Assembly: GCA_016806645.1 (NCBI GenBank)
Contig: JACSYO010000415.1
Location: 6,436,001-6,500,000 of the forward strand
Direction of reading: 5' to 3'
DNA: 64,000 bases
Source of the DNA: Ophiodon elongatus
Taxonomy: Eukaryota > Chordata > Actinopteri > Perciformes > Hexagrammidae
Part shown: positions 11,863-24,000 of the stretch, in pieces
Layout of the letters: each line of letters starts with the position of its first letter
How positions within the stretch are numbered: position 1 is the stretch's first letter
The notes under the pieces: generated by a model
The model's input: only the letters and a program-made list of their open reading frames with translations
What the model was told of the DNA's origin: nothing
Database searches by the model: none
Position numbers and translations under genes: made by a program

Positions 11863-12022
11863 GAGGGGCGTCATCATCATGCTGAGAAGAAATCATCAAG
11901 TTTTCCAACGAGATAATGGACTTCTAGATCACAACATAGACCACAGACGTGGGATCATTTTCTTTCCCTCAAATGTTGTTGCCGTTTTGTACATATTTAT
12001 CGACGACTTTTAGTTTCTTTTA

Positions 12023-12028
12023 AATAAA
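12023..12028 (+). terminator. utp11: utp11 poly(A) signal AATAAA
   Basis: Canonical AATAAA about 160 nt after the stop codon, followed by a GT-containing downstream stretch (CATGTATGTGATTTCTTG). Cleavage is expected near 12040-12050, giving a 3' UTR of about 180 nt. Confidence 0.8.
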
Positions 12029-12111
12029 TATCAGAACAACATTTACATGTATGTGATTTCTTGACTTGCATTCCATTATAATTATGGCAGTAGATTGTAT
12101 TTATTTTTTTA

Positions 12112-12124
12112 CCAGTAGGTGGCA
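12112..12124 (+). promoter_or_regulatory. CTCF-like motif downstream of utp11
   Basis: CCAGTAGGTGGCA matches the CTCF core consensus (CCASYAGRKGGCRS) at all 13 positions present; the next base breaks the match. It lies just beyond the utp11 poly(A) site, so it could separate the housekeeping gene from the pou3f1 landscape. Motif-only evidence. Confidence 0.35.
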
Positions 12125-13858
12125 TTAGTGTTCTTTATCACATTATTTTTTGGGGGGGGAAATCTGTTGGTGGCTCGAGACACTGGAACATGTATAGAGA
12201 AAACAAAGAGCTTGAAGTCACTTATTATGACCCAACATTTAGGTTTCAGAGTTTAATTGTGGTTTTATTTATTAATTTTTTCTCTAAGAGTGTCACTGAC
12301 GTGCTCTGTCTTTGCCTGTGTCACATACGGCACTCTAGTTTAGTAGGTTGGGAACTGAGGAGCTGAACCTCCTCATCCAAATTTCAAACCTGTCATAACT
12401 TTAACTGTGATGTTCCATTTCAAAGGCTTCTCCAAGAAAGCCTAAGAAATGCATTCTTTTTCTGCCAAAATCTGAAAGACACAACTTTGGCATCCCTCAG
12501 TATCCCCCCCCCCAGCTCATTGCAGGCAAATTGGTTGCATTCAGGTTGTCATCTCATTAAGTCAGAAAGTATCGCATGTCAATGTCATATTTATTAGATA
12601 TTTGAATTAATTTGTTCATCAGTCACTGGTAAAAGACATGATGTGAACCAGTGAAAATGTCACTCCAATTAACGAATTGAAGTGGGGTGTAAACCCCTGC
12701 CATGATACGTTGTCAATCCCACAGAACTTATCTGAGTTTACTTGTCAGTTTGACGGTCATTTGAGTTGTTTTTTTTACCACGAATACATATGTATATTCT
12801 GTGTCTGTGAGGCAGGATGGTCTTGTGTAGTGGAGGCACAGGTTCAGCTTAAGTCTGCGGAGCCTCTGAGGGACACACCTTCGGTGCAGGCTTTGACTTA
12901 GGATGCAGCATACCTCCAACAGACCCCTTTCACATGTCACAGCAGGGTAGACCCAGCTGCAGCTAATAACATTAAGTATGATTTAGGTGTCAGTTAGCTT
13001 GCATTGATAATACTACTACTGTCGATACTTGCTCATGAGCTCACTTTAATCAAAATGACCCAGTATTTTGTTTTATTAGCTACAGCTGTGCTTATGCAAA
13101 AATACCTCTGGTGAAAGGCTCCCTTGAGACACGAATGTAACTATTGTTTCTACAGTTTATTCTCACTCAGCCAGTTATCTTGATGTGATGCTGCCTTAGA
13201 TTTGCTACAGGTCATCAGAGCTCTCATTATTTAGTAACCAAATCAGTGGCCATACTCCTAAGCCTTTTTTTTCCTTCACGGCAGACATGTTGACTTGTCA
13301 TTATAAGAAAAGCGAAGGTGTTACTAATGACATTTAAGATGGCTCTGTTACATCCAGGTGTCCCAGTAAGCCATGACAGCGAGTCAGCATGCACAATACC
13401 AGAGCCAGAAATTGAAGCCGCTAAATGGATTTCAACCGTCACTAATTTAATTAATTACACCTGCGCTTTTCCTACTGTGACATGTCAAAAATGTACTCCA
13501 AGATAAAGGCCTACAGGAGCTGTCATTTGCCACTTCTTCCTCACATATTTCTGCTCTCCCAAGACTATCCATCTCAAACAGGCACATCATCTTTGGCTAA
13601 TTAGACTTCCCAAGAAAGTGTGCGTGTGCTGATCAGTTTGCCTGAGTGCCGTTGTGGAGCGGGGATTAGCTTAGATGTCTCATTGTAAAAAGATCCCTGG
13701 TTTACTACTAAGGCCAACTCCTCAGTTGATCGTCCTGCCATCCGTCCTCGCCAAGTCCCTGCCCTGACAATATAAGTTGGTTGAGTCAAGTCACTTAAAT
13801 ATTCTTCACGAAATTTTTACAGTGCTGTCTTTCTCCATTAACCTTGATGTGGCCATGC

Positions 13859-13866
13859 ATTTGCAT
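13859..13866 (-). promoter_or_regulatory. Perfect POU octamer (ATTTGCAT)
   Basis: Exact octamer in the context GCATTTGCATGT. POU-domain factors bind ATGCAAAT. About two perfect octamers are expected by chance in 64 kb counting both strands; five were noticed in this window. Confidence 0.35.
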
Positions 13867-14298
13867 GTACTAACAAACTGTACGTGTGGTTTCTCCAGCC
13901 TACAGTGTGAAATAGACTGAAGACCTGGCGCCCAGCAGCAGATCACAGTGACCCAGGTTTGATTGATCACTGTGGTGGCAGCAGCTTCATAAACAGGGCC
14001 CATCCATCAGCCTCTCCTGGGAGCCAGTGGAGGGGAAGAGGGGAGAGAGGGAGCCAGCCAGAAATGTCACCAGGCGCAGTGAGAGGTGGAGCGGCTGGAG
14101 GAGCGAGACCAGAGGCCTTGGCCCGAACACTGCTGACCAGAGCAAAGGTAAGCCAACACCTCATGACGGGCCAACAACAGGGGAAGAGTGACGGTGGGTG
14201 TCCGCTTGGACTGGTTCCTCTCATTTAAAACTCACCAGTTTCCTAATTGCAGTATGAATGTTGATGAGGATGTTTTTAAAAACACAAATATGGATAAG

Positions 14299-14325
14299 AC
14301 TACGTGTACATATTGTACACGTAGT
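14299..14325. other. Perfect 27-nt palindrome (12-bp arms, 3-nt loop)
   Basis: The arms ACTACGTGTACA (14299-14310) and TGTACACGTAGT (14314-14325) are exact reverse complements around TAT. Each arm carries an ACGTG E-box/bHLH-PAS-type core and a TGTACA word. It could form a cruciform or hairpin or bind dimeric factors symmetrically. No flanking direct repeat was seen that would mark a transposon. Confidence 0.9.
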
Positions 14326-16320
14326 GAACATAAACAGTATATGAATGCATGGATTTAACTGTACACCACACAAGCACACAAAAGGGATGGCAAAGTCCTC
14401 CCAGTGGCCTTTCAGTGTTGACCATTAATGTCAGAATTGTGGTGTACCCAGTAAAAAAAAAAGTGATTGACGTCCTTTGGCCAACTCTCCTCCCCGCCCT
14501 CCTTTACGCCTTCCTCCCACTCTCCCTGCCCTCTGCTACTGCGTCACACCGCTGAGAGAGTGTGCGTGTATCGGGACCCTCAGGCCCAGCATCCATAAGC
14601 CGAGGGGGTCGAGGTCGTTGAGGAGAGCCCAGGGGTCAAAACACTGTGTGCGCTGTTCTGGGACCCCTATCTGACTGTGCGACCCAAGACACAGGAAGGC
14701 CACTGTTCCTCCTCAAGCTCTCCTTTCATTCCAACCCAGCAACGGGACTCTTACGCCGGGATGCGGTGGCAGGGCTCAGGGGTGGGCACAGTGAGCGACC
14801 TTCTGATTTTAAAGATATAAACAGGCATTTCTCTATTGTCAAAAGCCCCATAACTCATTTGACGACTGGCACAGGCCATCCTGTCCTCCACAAAGGCATC
14901 TCTTAAGTTAATGACCCTGGAGGTTCGCTAACGAATAGTCATTTTTGGAATTGGGGGGGAGTTAGAAGTGGAGTGCTGTGTGGTCGCACAGCTGCAGGGT
15001 ACGACTTTGACCCCAAAATATAGTAACTGAGAGTAAAAGTGTAGCCTGGTTAAGAAGGGGTACAATACAATGCAGCTCTGTTCTACAATTTTAGTTATTA
15101 CACATATTATGGAAAAAAAACACAATCTAAAAATATTTTGTGATCTTTTCTTTGACACCAATGTATTTAATGCTGTACTATATTTTACATTTGAGATGAA
15201 CTTGCATTGTTCTCGGCTTTACATGTGGTGTCAGTTATAGCAAAGGTAAACTGTCAGATGCTTTCATTGATCGATTGATTAATATATTTATCTAAAGGGT
15301 CAGTTCATTGAAATTACCAAAAAAAAAATATTCTCCCACTTAAAACAAGTGTAATTTACCTACTCATAGATTTGGTTTTAATTTCTCAAGTTTTGAGATG
15401 CATATCCCTGAGATTTCAGATACCGGCCCAATACAGTAGAAGTGAACTAAACTTCCCTCTTGCTACTTGCAGTATTGAAAAATGTCATTCAGAGATGATG
15501 TGCAAGTTATTCTAGATATTCTACAGACCTCCGTGTGGACAGTTTTCATTAGCACTACTTCCTGCTGAAGAAATGTCCCCATGAGAGCTGTCAGTATGTC
15601 CTGTGCATTACACAGTGACAGGGACACTGTTTGTGGAAAGTGGTGTAGCTGTTAAATTTTAAAATATAATATTTAAATGTTGACCTCAATTGTTTTGGGG
15701 TGGAAGCATACATCTCAGAGATAAAAACATCTGAGCAAATAAAAACAAAACTACAAAGCCTTTTCCTGTAATATTGGTGAACCAAACCTTTACGTTGTTC
15801 TTTTTTTGTTGTTGTTATTTTGTGGTCAAATTTTCTTTATTATTGAGATGATACAGAATACAAATTGGTCACAAACACATCAACCTCCCCACATGGTTTT
15901 AACCTGGCACTTGATCTTTGCAAACCACAAGTGCTGCACCTCCACCCTCCTCATTCACCAACACAGCTCTGCCCTGCTCCAAAGCCAGCGCACAGAGCCA
16001 AGGTTAAGGATGGTTAAGGACAATACTAATCGATCCCCCAATTACGGAGAGTTGGAGAGCGAGAGGTGGGGAGAAGAGAGAGGTAGCCTGGGGTTTGAGT
16101 GTTGGGAGGGTGTCTCAGAATGCAAGGGGTGGGGGATGAGAGGTAGTCTTTATCTTCAGATCCCTCTCCCCTTTAACTTGAAGCTGGGTGTCATGGGGCT
16201 TTTGAAGTAGTGGATAGAGAGGAGGGACAGAAGAGGGGGGTTCGGCTGGCGTGCAGGCAGGGTCTCTCTCCATGCCAGGGGGAAGACGTCTGAAGGAAAA
16301 TCTTTACAGGCTTGACAGTG

Positions 16321-17313
16321 CCCCTGACGTGTGCGTTTTTGTGTACTTGTGTGTGACTATTTGGACACGTGTGTGTATCTTAGCATGTTTGTGTGTGTGT
16401 GTGTATGTGCATGTGTGTGCATGTGTGCCTGAGTTGAATGTCTGGCTCATGCAGTGAGGTGGGGATCACAGAGCCCCCTTTTTAAATTGCCGCTAATGAG
16501 CCCTGGCTGGCGAGAGGTACTCGAATTGATTAAATTTGCATGGGAGCCTAAATCATGACGGGGGCCTCATACTTGTGCCCCCCTCACCCCCACCTCTAGG
16601 TGCACACACACACACATACATAGCACCCCTGGTTCCCCCCCCAACCCCCAACCCGCTCCCGCCCCCCAGCCTCCACATATCAGACCTACAGGGGGTATCT
16701 CTCTGCAGGAGAGAGGGACAGGATAGACCAGGGGGAGGGTGTGTACATGTGTGTGTGGTGTTGAAGGGGGCGTGGAGGGCACCCATCTGCCCCGGTATTA
16801 CTGTCAGTCCATCATTCAGGGGAATGCCAGGCGCGCGCCTCGGGGACGTGTTCATTACGCTTTAACTACCGGATCTGTCCTTGTCTCGCAGCCTCCCCGT
16901 GTCATTGTCTGCCTGAGATTGTGTGTGTGTGTGTGTGTGTATATTTATGCATGTGTCTGCTTGCATCACAATTGAACGCACCCAGTTCTAGTGTATTGGG
17001 TGGGGGCGGGGGGGGGGTAAGCTGGCAACACACGCACACACCGGACACTGTACTTGGGTTTGATACTTTAGCTGTGTAAGTTTTTGAAAACTACTCATTA
17101 GTTCCCTCCTTCGTCAAGCTCCTTTACACTCTATTATAATATTCTCAGTCTCTTAATTTCTACTTCTGTCTTTCACACAAACACACTCTGCTCCTGCCAT
17201 GCACTTTTTTTTGTCTCTCAAATTTGTTGGTGTGTTGCGTCACTAATGGTTACCTCTCTAATGGCAAATGCGTGGCAATGTGTGATGAGAGCTGCTTTTT
17301 GTGTACACGTGCG

Positions 17314-17362
<49 letters not shown>

Positions 17363-17400
17363 CGCTGGTGGGGGACAGTGCATGTGCGGTTATCCTGGGT
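16321..17400. repeat. Cluster of GT/CA microsatellites with embedded complex islands
   Basis: Interrupted (GT)n at about 16389-16432, CA and C-rich tracts at 16600-16670, (GT)10 at 16921-16940 and (TG)n at 17318-17354 running into CGCGCG. Between them lie non-repetitive islands: 16480-16560, with an octamer ATTTGCAT at 16534-16541 and GCTAATGAG/TTGATTAAA words, and 16795-16915. Open frames here consist of repeat-encoded residues and are not genes. Confidence 0.8.
16534..16541 (-). promoter_or_regulatory. Perfect POU octamer (ATTTGCAT)
   Basis: It lies within TTGATTAAATTTGCATGGG, next to a TGATTAAA homeobox-type site, in a short complex island flanked by microsatellites. This is a plausible enhancer context. 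Confidence 0.4.
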
Positions 17401-17620
17401 GATTGCAGTAATCAGATGGGGGTGTTAATCAGAGTTTGTTCGTCAGTGGCCTGATGAGGGGCGATGAGGGCCGCTGATTGTAATGCGATGCTTCAATCGG
17501 TCTCTCTGACGACGACAGAGACAAACCGCCAAGAGAATCATTATCATACCGCACACTTTTCCCCCACACTTTTGGAACGCCACGACAGACTGCCAAAGTG
17601 TCAACAAAAACAAGCAAAAC
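17400..17620. promoter_or_regulatory. Candidate conserved noncoding element
   Basis: A repeat-free, balanced-composition island directly after the (TG)n tract. It contains GGTGTTAATCAGAG, GGCCGCTGATTGTAATGCG, CTTCAATCGG and GAATCATTATCATACCG. The density of TAAT/ATCA-type words against low-complexity flanks is typical of enhancers around developmental genes. Conservation could not be tested. Confidence 0.35.
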
Positions 17621-17929
17621 ACAACACTTCTATAAGCATTGAAGTGTGCCACTGAGAAGATGCAGACTCAATTATTAGACGCAGACTCTATTATTATTTT
17701 ACAGGATCTTTTCATTCCAGTGGACACAATGTCAAACGATGAGTTATATATCAGTATTTAGATGTCAGTGTCACCCCTGTTGGATAATAAGAGCAGGGGG
17801 AAGGGATGTGTTGGGGTTAGAGGGGAGAAAAGACATAGTTGAGAGAAAGGTTGGGGGTGGGGAGGTAAACGTGACCCCGTGGTTTATAGTCCTGTCTTGT
17901 CACTGACAGGCTCGCATCAGATCTTTTTT

Positions 17930-18290
17930 TCTCTTTATCTTTTCTTTTTCTTTTTCTTTTTTTTTTTTTGCAGGGGGGCCCCCATCGCTGGCGCTATTAC
18001 GGCTGCCTCATCAGCCAAGTCCCTACAAGGGCTGATACAAATTAATTAACCTAATTAGGGGCTGCGATTGCGGGTGTGATTATAGGGGCTGGAGGGGGAG
18101 GGAGGGAGGGATGGCTCATGGTGGTGGGGGTGTGCTGGCAGCCAGGGCCCAGGCGATGATGAGCCGGGAGGTGTGGGAGCAGAGCCAAGATGCTCTGCAT
18201 GGCTAATGAGGAAAGCTAGCTAGCTTCAGCCTTCCCTCCCCTTTCTCTTTTCAATTCTCCACCTTCTATTTACATTTTCTCCTTTTTTTT
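17930..18290. promoter_or_regulatory. Candidate conserved noncoding element between T-rich tracts
   Basis: T-rich runs at about 17923-17970 and 18275-18300 bracket a complex core. The core carries GCGCTATTACGGCTGCC, ATCAGCCAAGTCCC, and an AATTAATTAACCTAATTAGG block with overlapping TAATTA/TTAATTAA homeodomain sites. The part near 18100-18200 is G-rich. No coding frame is seen. Confidence 0.4.
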
Positions 18291-18924
18291 TTTTTTTTTC
18301 TTCCTCCTTTTTATTTCACCTCTGTTACGCTTCAATTTCCTCCTCCTCCTCCTCTGCTTAAGTGTAATTTAATATTACTGCATCCGTTACTCTCCCGCAA
18401 CTTCTGATGTATTTCCTGTGAATTGCATGTGTTGTTATCATTATTTCCCCCACTGTTTTGTCCTTGTGCTTTTTGTTTGGATGACTGACTTATGAAACGG
18501 ACTAATGCACCTGTTGCAGTGCACAGTTAAACTGAATGTATTCTGTTGTCTTTTCCAAGTAGAGGTTTAAGCCATTGGCCTATCTGGTCCAACTTCTGCG
18601 CCTTCATCTTGTTTTACCGTTGATATTCAAGACCTTTTCAGGCTAAGGGCTCGCAGCATTTTTGACCATTTCCAAAAGTGAGGTGGTAGTAGAATCCAGA
18701 TTCCTCTACAAAGGTCCGTCTTTTGTTGATGTTCTGTAGTATCATGCTGCATAGGGTGCAGTGCAGCACTGCCTATTGTTCACTTTAACTGTACTCCACA
18801 CAAGGAACAGAAATACCCTCTGGGAACACACACAGTGTCACACACACACATACAAGCTCACACAATTTCTCATCCTTCCGTATGCACAACCAATCGCGGC
18901 TCAACACACAGATGCACACTCAAA

Positions 18925-18927
<3 letters not shown>

Positions 18928-18956
<29 letters not shown>
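18928..18956. repeat. (CT)n microsatellite
   Basis: Uninterrupted CT dinucleotides, about 14 units, after a CA-rich stretch. Confidence 0.95.
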
Positions 18957-18959
<3 letters not shown>

Positions 18960-19363
18960 GCCCTCTCTTACACAGCCACACTCCAGAGGAGCAATATTTA
19001 AATCTCCTTCTATTTGTATTGGAAACAGAACAAAGATATTCTTCAGAACCGAAGCAAAATGTGTTTTTTCTTGCCGGCATCAGCAATTCTAATGTTTCTA
19101 ATTAGTTGGAGGAGAAGACGAGCGACTGGAAGGGTTAGGTATCAGTAAATAAAAAAGAAAAATAGGAATCAAAAGAAAAGAAACACCATAAATATTCCTC
19201 ACAAGTGCATTTTTGGGGCTTCTACCTTTCTGAAAGTGTGGGAACCCGTGCCAGTATTGTCCACTGATTGCAATGTCACCTCTGAATATTGTCGCTCTAT
19301 CTCTGCCACACTAAGCATGCAATGGATTGTGCCATTTGATTTCCAAGATTGTGTCTTTAGCTC

Positions 19364-19444
<81 letters not shown>
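19364..19444. repeat. (CT)n microsatellite, about 80 bp, with two minor interruptions
   Basis: CT dinucleotides broken once by TTCT near 19387 and by TATCT near the right end. Long leucine/serine open frames here are products of the repeat. Confidence 0.95.
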
Positions 19445-20550
19445 TCTTCTTGCTCACCCTCCCTCTCACGTCCTGTTTCTGCCTCAGTATCAGTTGTAGG
19501 AATGTGATTAGGAAGTCACGAGCAGACATTGATAGGGAGGTGTTCATATCACCGTTCTAATCTGGAAAAAAACGAAAGCTCCCCTCTGTTTTCCTCTCCC
19601 AAGGATTTTGCATTGTAAATTCCTGCAAGGCTCCTCTTCATGTATAGAAAAATGCAAGACAGCTTTTTATCTAGCATAAAGATAAAAAAACAGATTTGTT
19701 ATGCTAGCAATGGATGAAATGAATGTGAAAGCTCATAGAGACGAACACACAGTGCATTTTCATGCTCCTCAGCTCTACAGGGCGTTTTAGCATCTTGTTT
19801 TGGTTTTACAGCAACAAAAACAATATACAGTTTTTGGTTCACTCTCACTCTCATCAGAATTGTTTCCAGCCTTTCACAGCTGTTTTTAAGAAAAAAAATT
19901 AAAATAAACCCCACTGTTCGTTACTTTCCCAGCACAAGCGACAGACAAGGTTAGCGACTAGCTGGTGAGCGTCGTGGAACATTTAGCTGGTCAAGAGCCA
20001 AATATTTGCCTTCTGCTCTCCCTCACAGCCGGTGATCCTGTTGTTTTCTCGCTTCCCCGTGTAGCGCACCACACTACATTTACCATTTAATATTTTGCAG
20101 CATTTTCATTAACGCATTGCTTTTTCTCTCAATATTCCATGTAGCACATTAGTGATACAAATTGTACTAGTTTTATGAGCTTTTGCATTCCCTGTTCTAA
20201 ACACCTGGGTGTCGATTACCTCTTTCCAGGGAAAAATCCTGTGGCACACAGAAAGTGAAATGTTCCAGCAACAGTGAAAAGTCTTTGTTTGTTTGGAATT
20301 AATAGAAGAATAATTAGCATGAATCGCTACAGCCACATGACTGAACATAAGAAATTCCCCTTTCACACACCGTTATGTTTTGTTTCGTCTTAATGAGGTG
20401 TTACAAATGTTGATATAGGTACTTACTGTATGTTTCATTAGATCATTTAAAATCCTGCAATTGATGAGAACCAATGTGAAGCATTTGTATTCCATATGCA
20501 TCAAACAGGGAGAGAGGCGTCACAAGACGGGTGATGCTGAGGTTGAGAAG

Positions 20551-20574
20551 TGTGTGTGTGTGTGTGTGTGTGTG
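20551..20574. repeat. (TG)12 microsatellite
   Basis: Uninterrupted TG repeat ending in TATGTA. Confidence 0.95.
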
Positions 20575-20579
20575 TATGT

Positions 20580-20770
20580 AATTGAGGCAGAGGGGCCTGA
20601 GCGATTACTCAGGCCTTTGAGAAGTCCCTGTCTCTTGGCTCCAGTATACTCTCGCCTCACTGATAAGCATGAGCCCTGTCAGAGGGAAGGTAAATACGGC
20701 ACTTAGGGATTCCTCTCTCATTTTGTAGTCACATTTACGCTTTAATTAAAGCCAGCAGGAGAGAACGGGA
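20580..20770. promoter_or_regulatory. Candidate conserved noncoding element
   Basis: A complex island just after the (TG)12 tract. It includes GAGCGATTACTCAGGCC, CTGATAAGCATGAGCC, GGTAAATACGGCAC and TTTACGCTTTAATTAAAGCC, the last with a palindromic CTTTAATTAAAG homeodomain-type core. No repeat or coding signal is present. Confidence 0.35.
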
Positions 20771-20945
20771 GAGAGCGATAGCCCTGCAATGAGCTGATGC
20801 TATCAGGGGGGGCCAGGCAGGTAGAACCACTGGGAGATGTGGGGCCGATATCTGGCCTCCGTCCAGCGTATGCATGTGTGTAAAAGAAGAAGAAAAATAT
20901 GCACAATTTAAACGTGTGTAGGTGCACATGCATGTCCGGTCAAAA

Positions 20946-20954
20946 TGTGTGTGT

Positions 20955-20996
<42 letters not shown>

Positions 20997-21048
20997 ATGT
21001 GCGTGTGCGTGCGTGCGTGCGTGTGTGTGTGCGTGTGTACGTGTGTAC
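20946..21048. repeat. Composite (GT)n / (GCGT)n microsatellite, about 100 bp
   Basis: Long TG run with one TATG interruption, passing into GCGT and GTAC variants on the right. Confidence 0.95.
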
Positions 21049-21049
21049 G

Positions 21050-24000
21050 AGACGCTTTACGTTGCTCTCCCAGCTAAACAGCTGTAGCGAGGCTGCTATC
21101 AGATATTTATAAGCGGCTCATGAATATGGATGGGCGGTGTGATGGGACTGATGTTTGTCCTCTAAGAGGGGATGAAAGGAGAATGTGCTCCCTTCCCTGA
21201 GAGACCCAGTCAGGGCCGCTCATAGAGCAGGGGATGGGAGCTCTGGATTGGGAGTAAAATGGGGATTGGGAAGGGTGCTGGTGGTTCAGGACAGATGGTA
21301 AAATTTAATGAAATGTGATTTGGATACTCAAGGCAAAGCATTTCCCTTATGGATTTCTAAATGAAAAACTTGTAGTTTAGTATTAACACTCTCATCAGTA
21401 TGACCGCGGGTTCTTGCCACCTCCCTCCCATATTTTCCATTCAAAATTTGTATTGCTCTTGGAATTCTGAGATATTTGCATAAATAATAAAAAAAATAAG
21501 ATTGATCAGTACTAATTACTTAATATATTTTTTTATTTAATAATTACAAATTTGGCATGAACTGTTCTTTTGACTATGTGTGTGTGTGGTGTAGTACAGA
21601 ATTAAAACCCAGTATGTACAGTTTCTACATTTACATGTGCTTCTTAAGTCTGCTTTTGTTAGGTTAGGTAATGAGGGTGAAACATGTGCTTTCCCTAATT
21701 TCTAACCACAATTATGTCCTGACGGCCAAATGTAAATTAAATATGTTTTTCAGCCCTCAAAGAAAAAAAAAAGAAAGAGTAACTTTTCTTTGTCATTGTC
21801 ACAGTGAATAACGAATGCCCTTGTCCATAGCGGTCACTCTGATTCCCAGCAGCAAACATTTGGTCAGGGACATGCAGAACTGACCTAAGTGTCCACAGTA
21901 GAGGTCACCACATTGAGAGACAGGATCAGAGGACGGCAAGCACGGGGGCAAGCAGCATTGCTGCACTACAATGTACCTTTCAATGCTAATCACTGAGTCA
22001 TCTATCAGAGCTAATACATGGGCGCTAAGCAACCTGTACATGCATTAGACCTCCCCAATTACCATAATGGGTTGGTTTTTAATATGGCTAATAGGCTGGC
22101 ACGACCTTGCCCATTCACTCAGCAGGTACATGCACCCAGCCAATGTGAAAAGGACATATTTAGAGACTAAATGACCATTAGGGACTTTTAGCTGTTATGG
22201 GTCCATAGTTACGCATCTGAATAAGGGAAGGATAGATGGATGAATAGATGACAAGCAGGAACATTAGTGGCCAAAAGACAATAAATTGAGAGGAGAAAGG
22301 CTGAAATTGTGATGTATGCAAAAGAGAATGGATATTATTGTTGGTTGTTCTTTAGAGTACAAAACACAAAATGGCTGTTTGATGGGGCAGCATTTTGACT
22401 AAGCAGCCTTCATATCTGAATGCGCTGGTGTAGGAGTGCCATGTGGGCATCGATGGGAAGTACGTCAGTGTGGGCGCAATGTGGTACCGGGCGGGTGGAT
22501 GGGCAGAGGGAGAGAAGGGGCAGAATCTGAAAAATGTGCCTACGCAAAACCCCGAGGGGTTAACATTTTGGTTTTCTCTGTGTCTTTGTGGTAGTGTACA
22601 AATGATCCCAGGAGTTGGACAATAATGTTTTTATGAGACTCTAAATGTTGAGCTCAACAAGGTCATTGTGGGAGTGTAATGGCCAACACGTGGCCAGGCT
22701 TGAACTCCAGCAGCCTCGCAGTTGGTCTGGGGGCCAGAGGTGAGGAGAGGAGGGGAAGCAGGGAGGAGAGAAGGTGGGAGGAGAGCAGGGACTCACCCCT
22801 CTGGGTTTCTCCAACAAGCCAGCACTTTGTTCTTATGGGAGACAAGAGCCAGTCAGAACATAAAGTACCTAGATGACCAAACTATGCCGAGCCAGGCCAG
22901 ACTGGGTCTTGTAAACTGGCCCAGAGAGATAATGTTTCCCTGTAGCTAATCTCTGCCTGGATGCCCACGCCCTGGCATCTAGTGAACAATAACCCCTTCC
23001 TGCTTCAAACAAGAATCCTTTTCTTGGTCTCTCTTGGGACACGTTGGACTTTTACTGTCTGTCGCTCCCGTGAGTGTGTGAGTGAGACTGTGTGGGTCAG
23101 AGCTGAGTGATTTATCTGTTTGTTAGGTCAGGATAAAGGACTTCACTGTAGTCTGGCTTACCACTTCACTGTCACTAATAAAAGAGGGAGCTGTGCAGCT
23201 TTGGAAACAAGGTGTACATAATAGTATCAAACTGAACTTGAAGATGTTTAATATCTACCCTCATGTAAATATTAACAAAGACATGTGCTTTGTTTTGCTA
23301 CGGTATTTTTAGTTACGTATGGGTGAGGTTTTCACTTATGTGTTTGATCACGTCAAATGAGTCGGCGTCATCTCACACATTTGGTATAGCTGTTGTACAT
23401 TCATGGTTGTTGTTTGGTAAAGCTAATAGTATAGGCAGCCTGTGACTGGTAAATACTGCAACTCTGAGTAAGACATGGTGGTGGGTGGCTTTTGTGAATC
23501 AGTGGAAATGTGCATGTGCTCTCAGTTTTATCTGATGTTGACAGAGTACTGTAAAGAAAATCTGGAGCAAACTGAGCAGCGGAAGATTTACTTTCATCTG
23601 GAAAATTTGTTTTCAGCACACATACAGTAATTTCCCCTTCTGTCTTTTGTGAATTGAATATCAGTCACTTCATTTCATCTGAAAAATGCTGATATGTGAC
23701 AATAAATTCAAAGAAGTAGAAAGTCTTTGAGTCTTAAAATGTGTTTGACGAAGCATCGACTTCTTAGATTGGCTGAACAGATGTTTAATAGGACAGAGCT
23801 TGAGGAGACAGCCTCATCTTGTCTCTCCTGTGTCTCATTGTACCAATAGTTGGATTGGTAAATAGATGGACCTTTGGTGCGCACGTGTGTGTGTCCCTCT
23901 GAGGCCCCAGCTTCATCGTCCCCTGAGTGAAGCCGTATGTCTGCTGTTAAAAAGGGCCGGAGCACCGGACAGCTAATCAATAGATCAATCATAACATTTC

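Larger units (their letters stand above)
12125..16320. other. Noncoding interval with enhancer-like islands
   Basis: No gene recognised. A complex, repeat-free stretch at about 13200-13520 has TTTAATTAATTA homeodomain-type sites and reads like a conserved noncoding element. An octamer ATTTGCAT lies at 13859-13866. A GC-rich purine-loaded segment near 14010-14150 ends in a splice-donor look-alike (AAAG|GTAAGC near 14148), but no partner exon was found. A perfect palindrome lies at 14299-14325. The 14.4-16.3 kb part has scattered short open frames with no homology I recognise. Confidence 0.5.

Noticed and set aside
13959..14228. 89-codon plus frame running through a splice-donor look-alike near 14148
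   Set aside because: No partner exon or domain was found. GC-rich composition explains the open frames on both strands.
16553..16855. 100-codon minus frame and overlapping plus frame (16536-16865)
   Set aside because: Gly/Pro-rich translations of C-rich and CA-rich low-complexity DNA.
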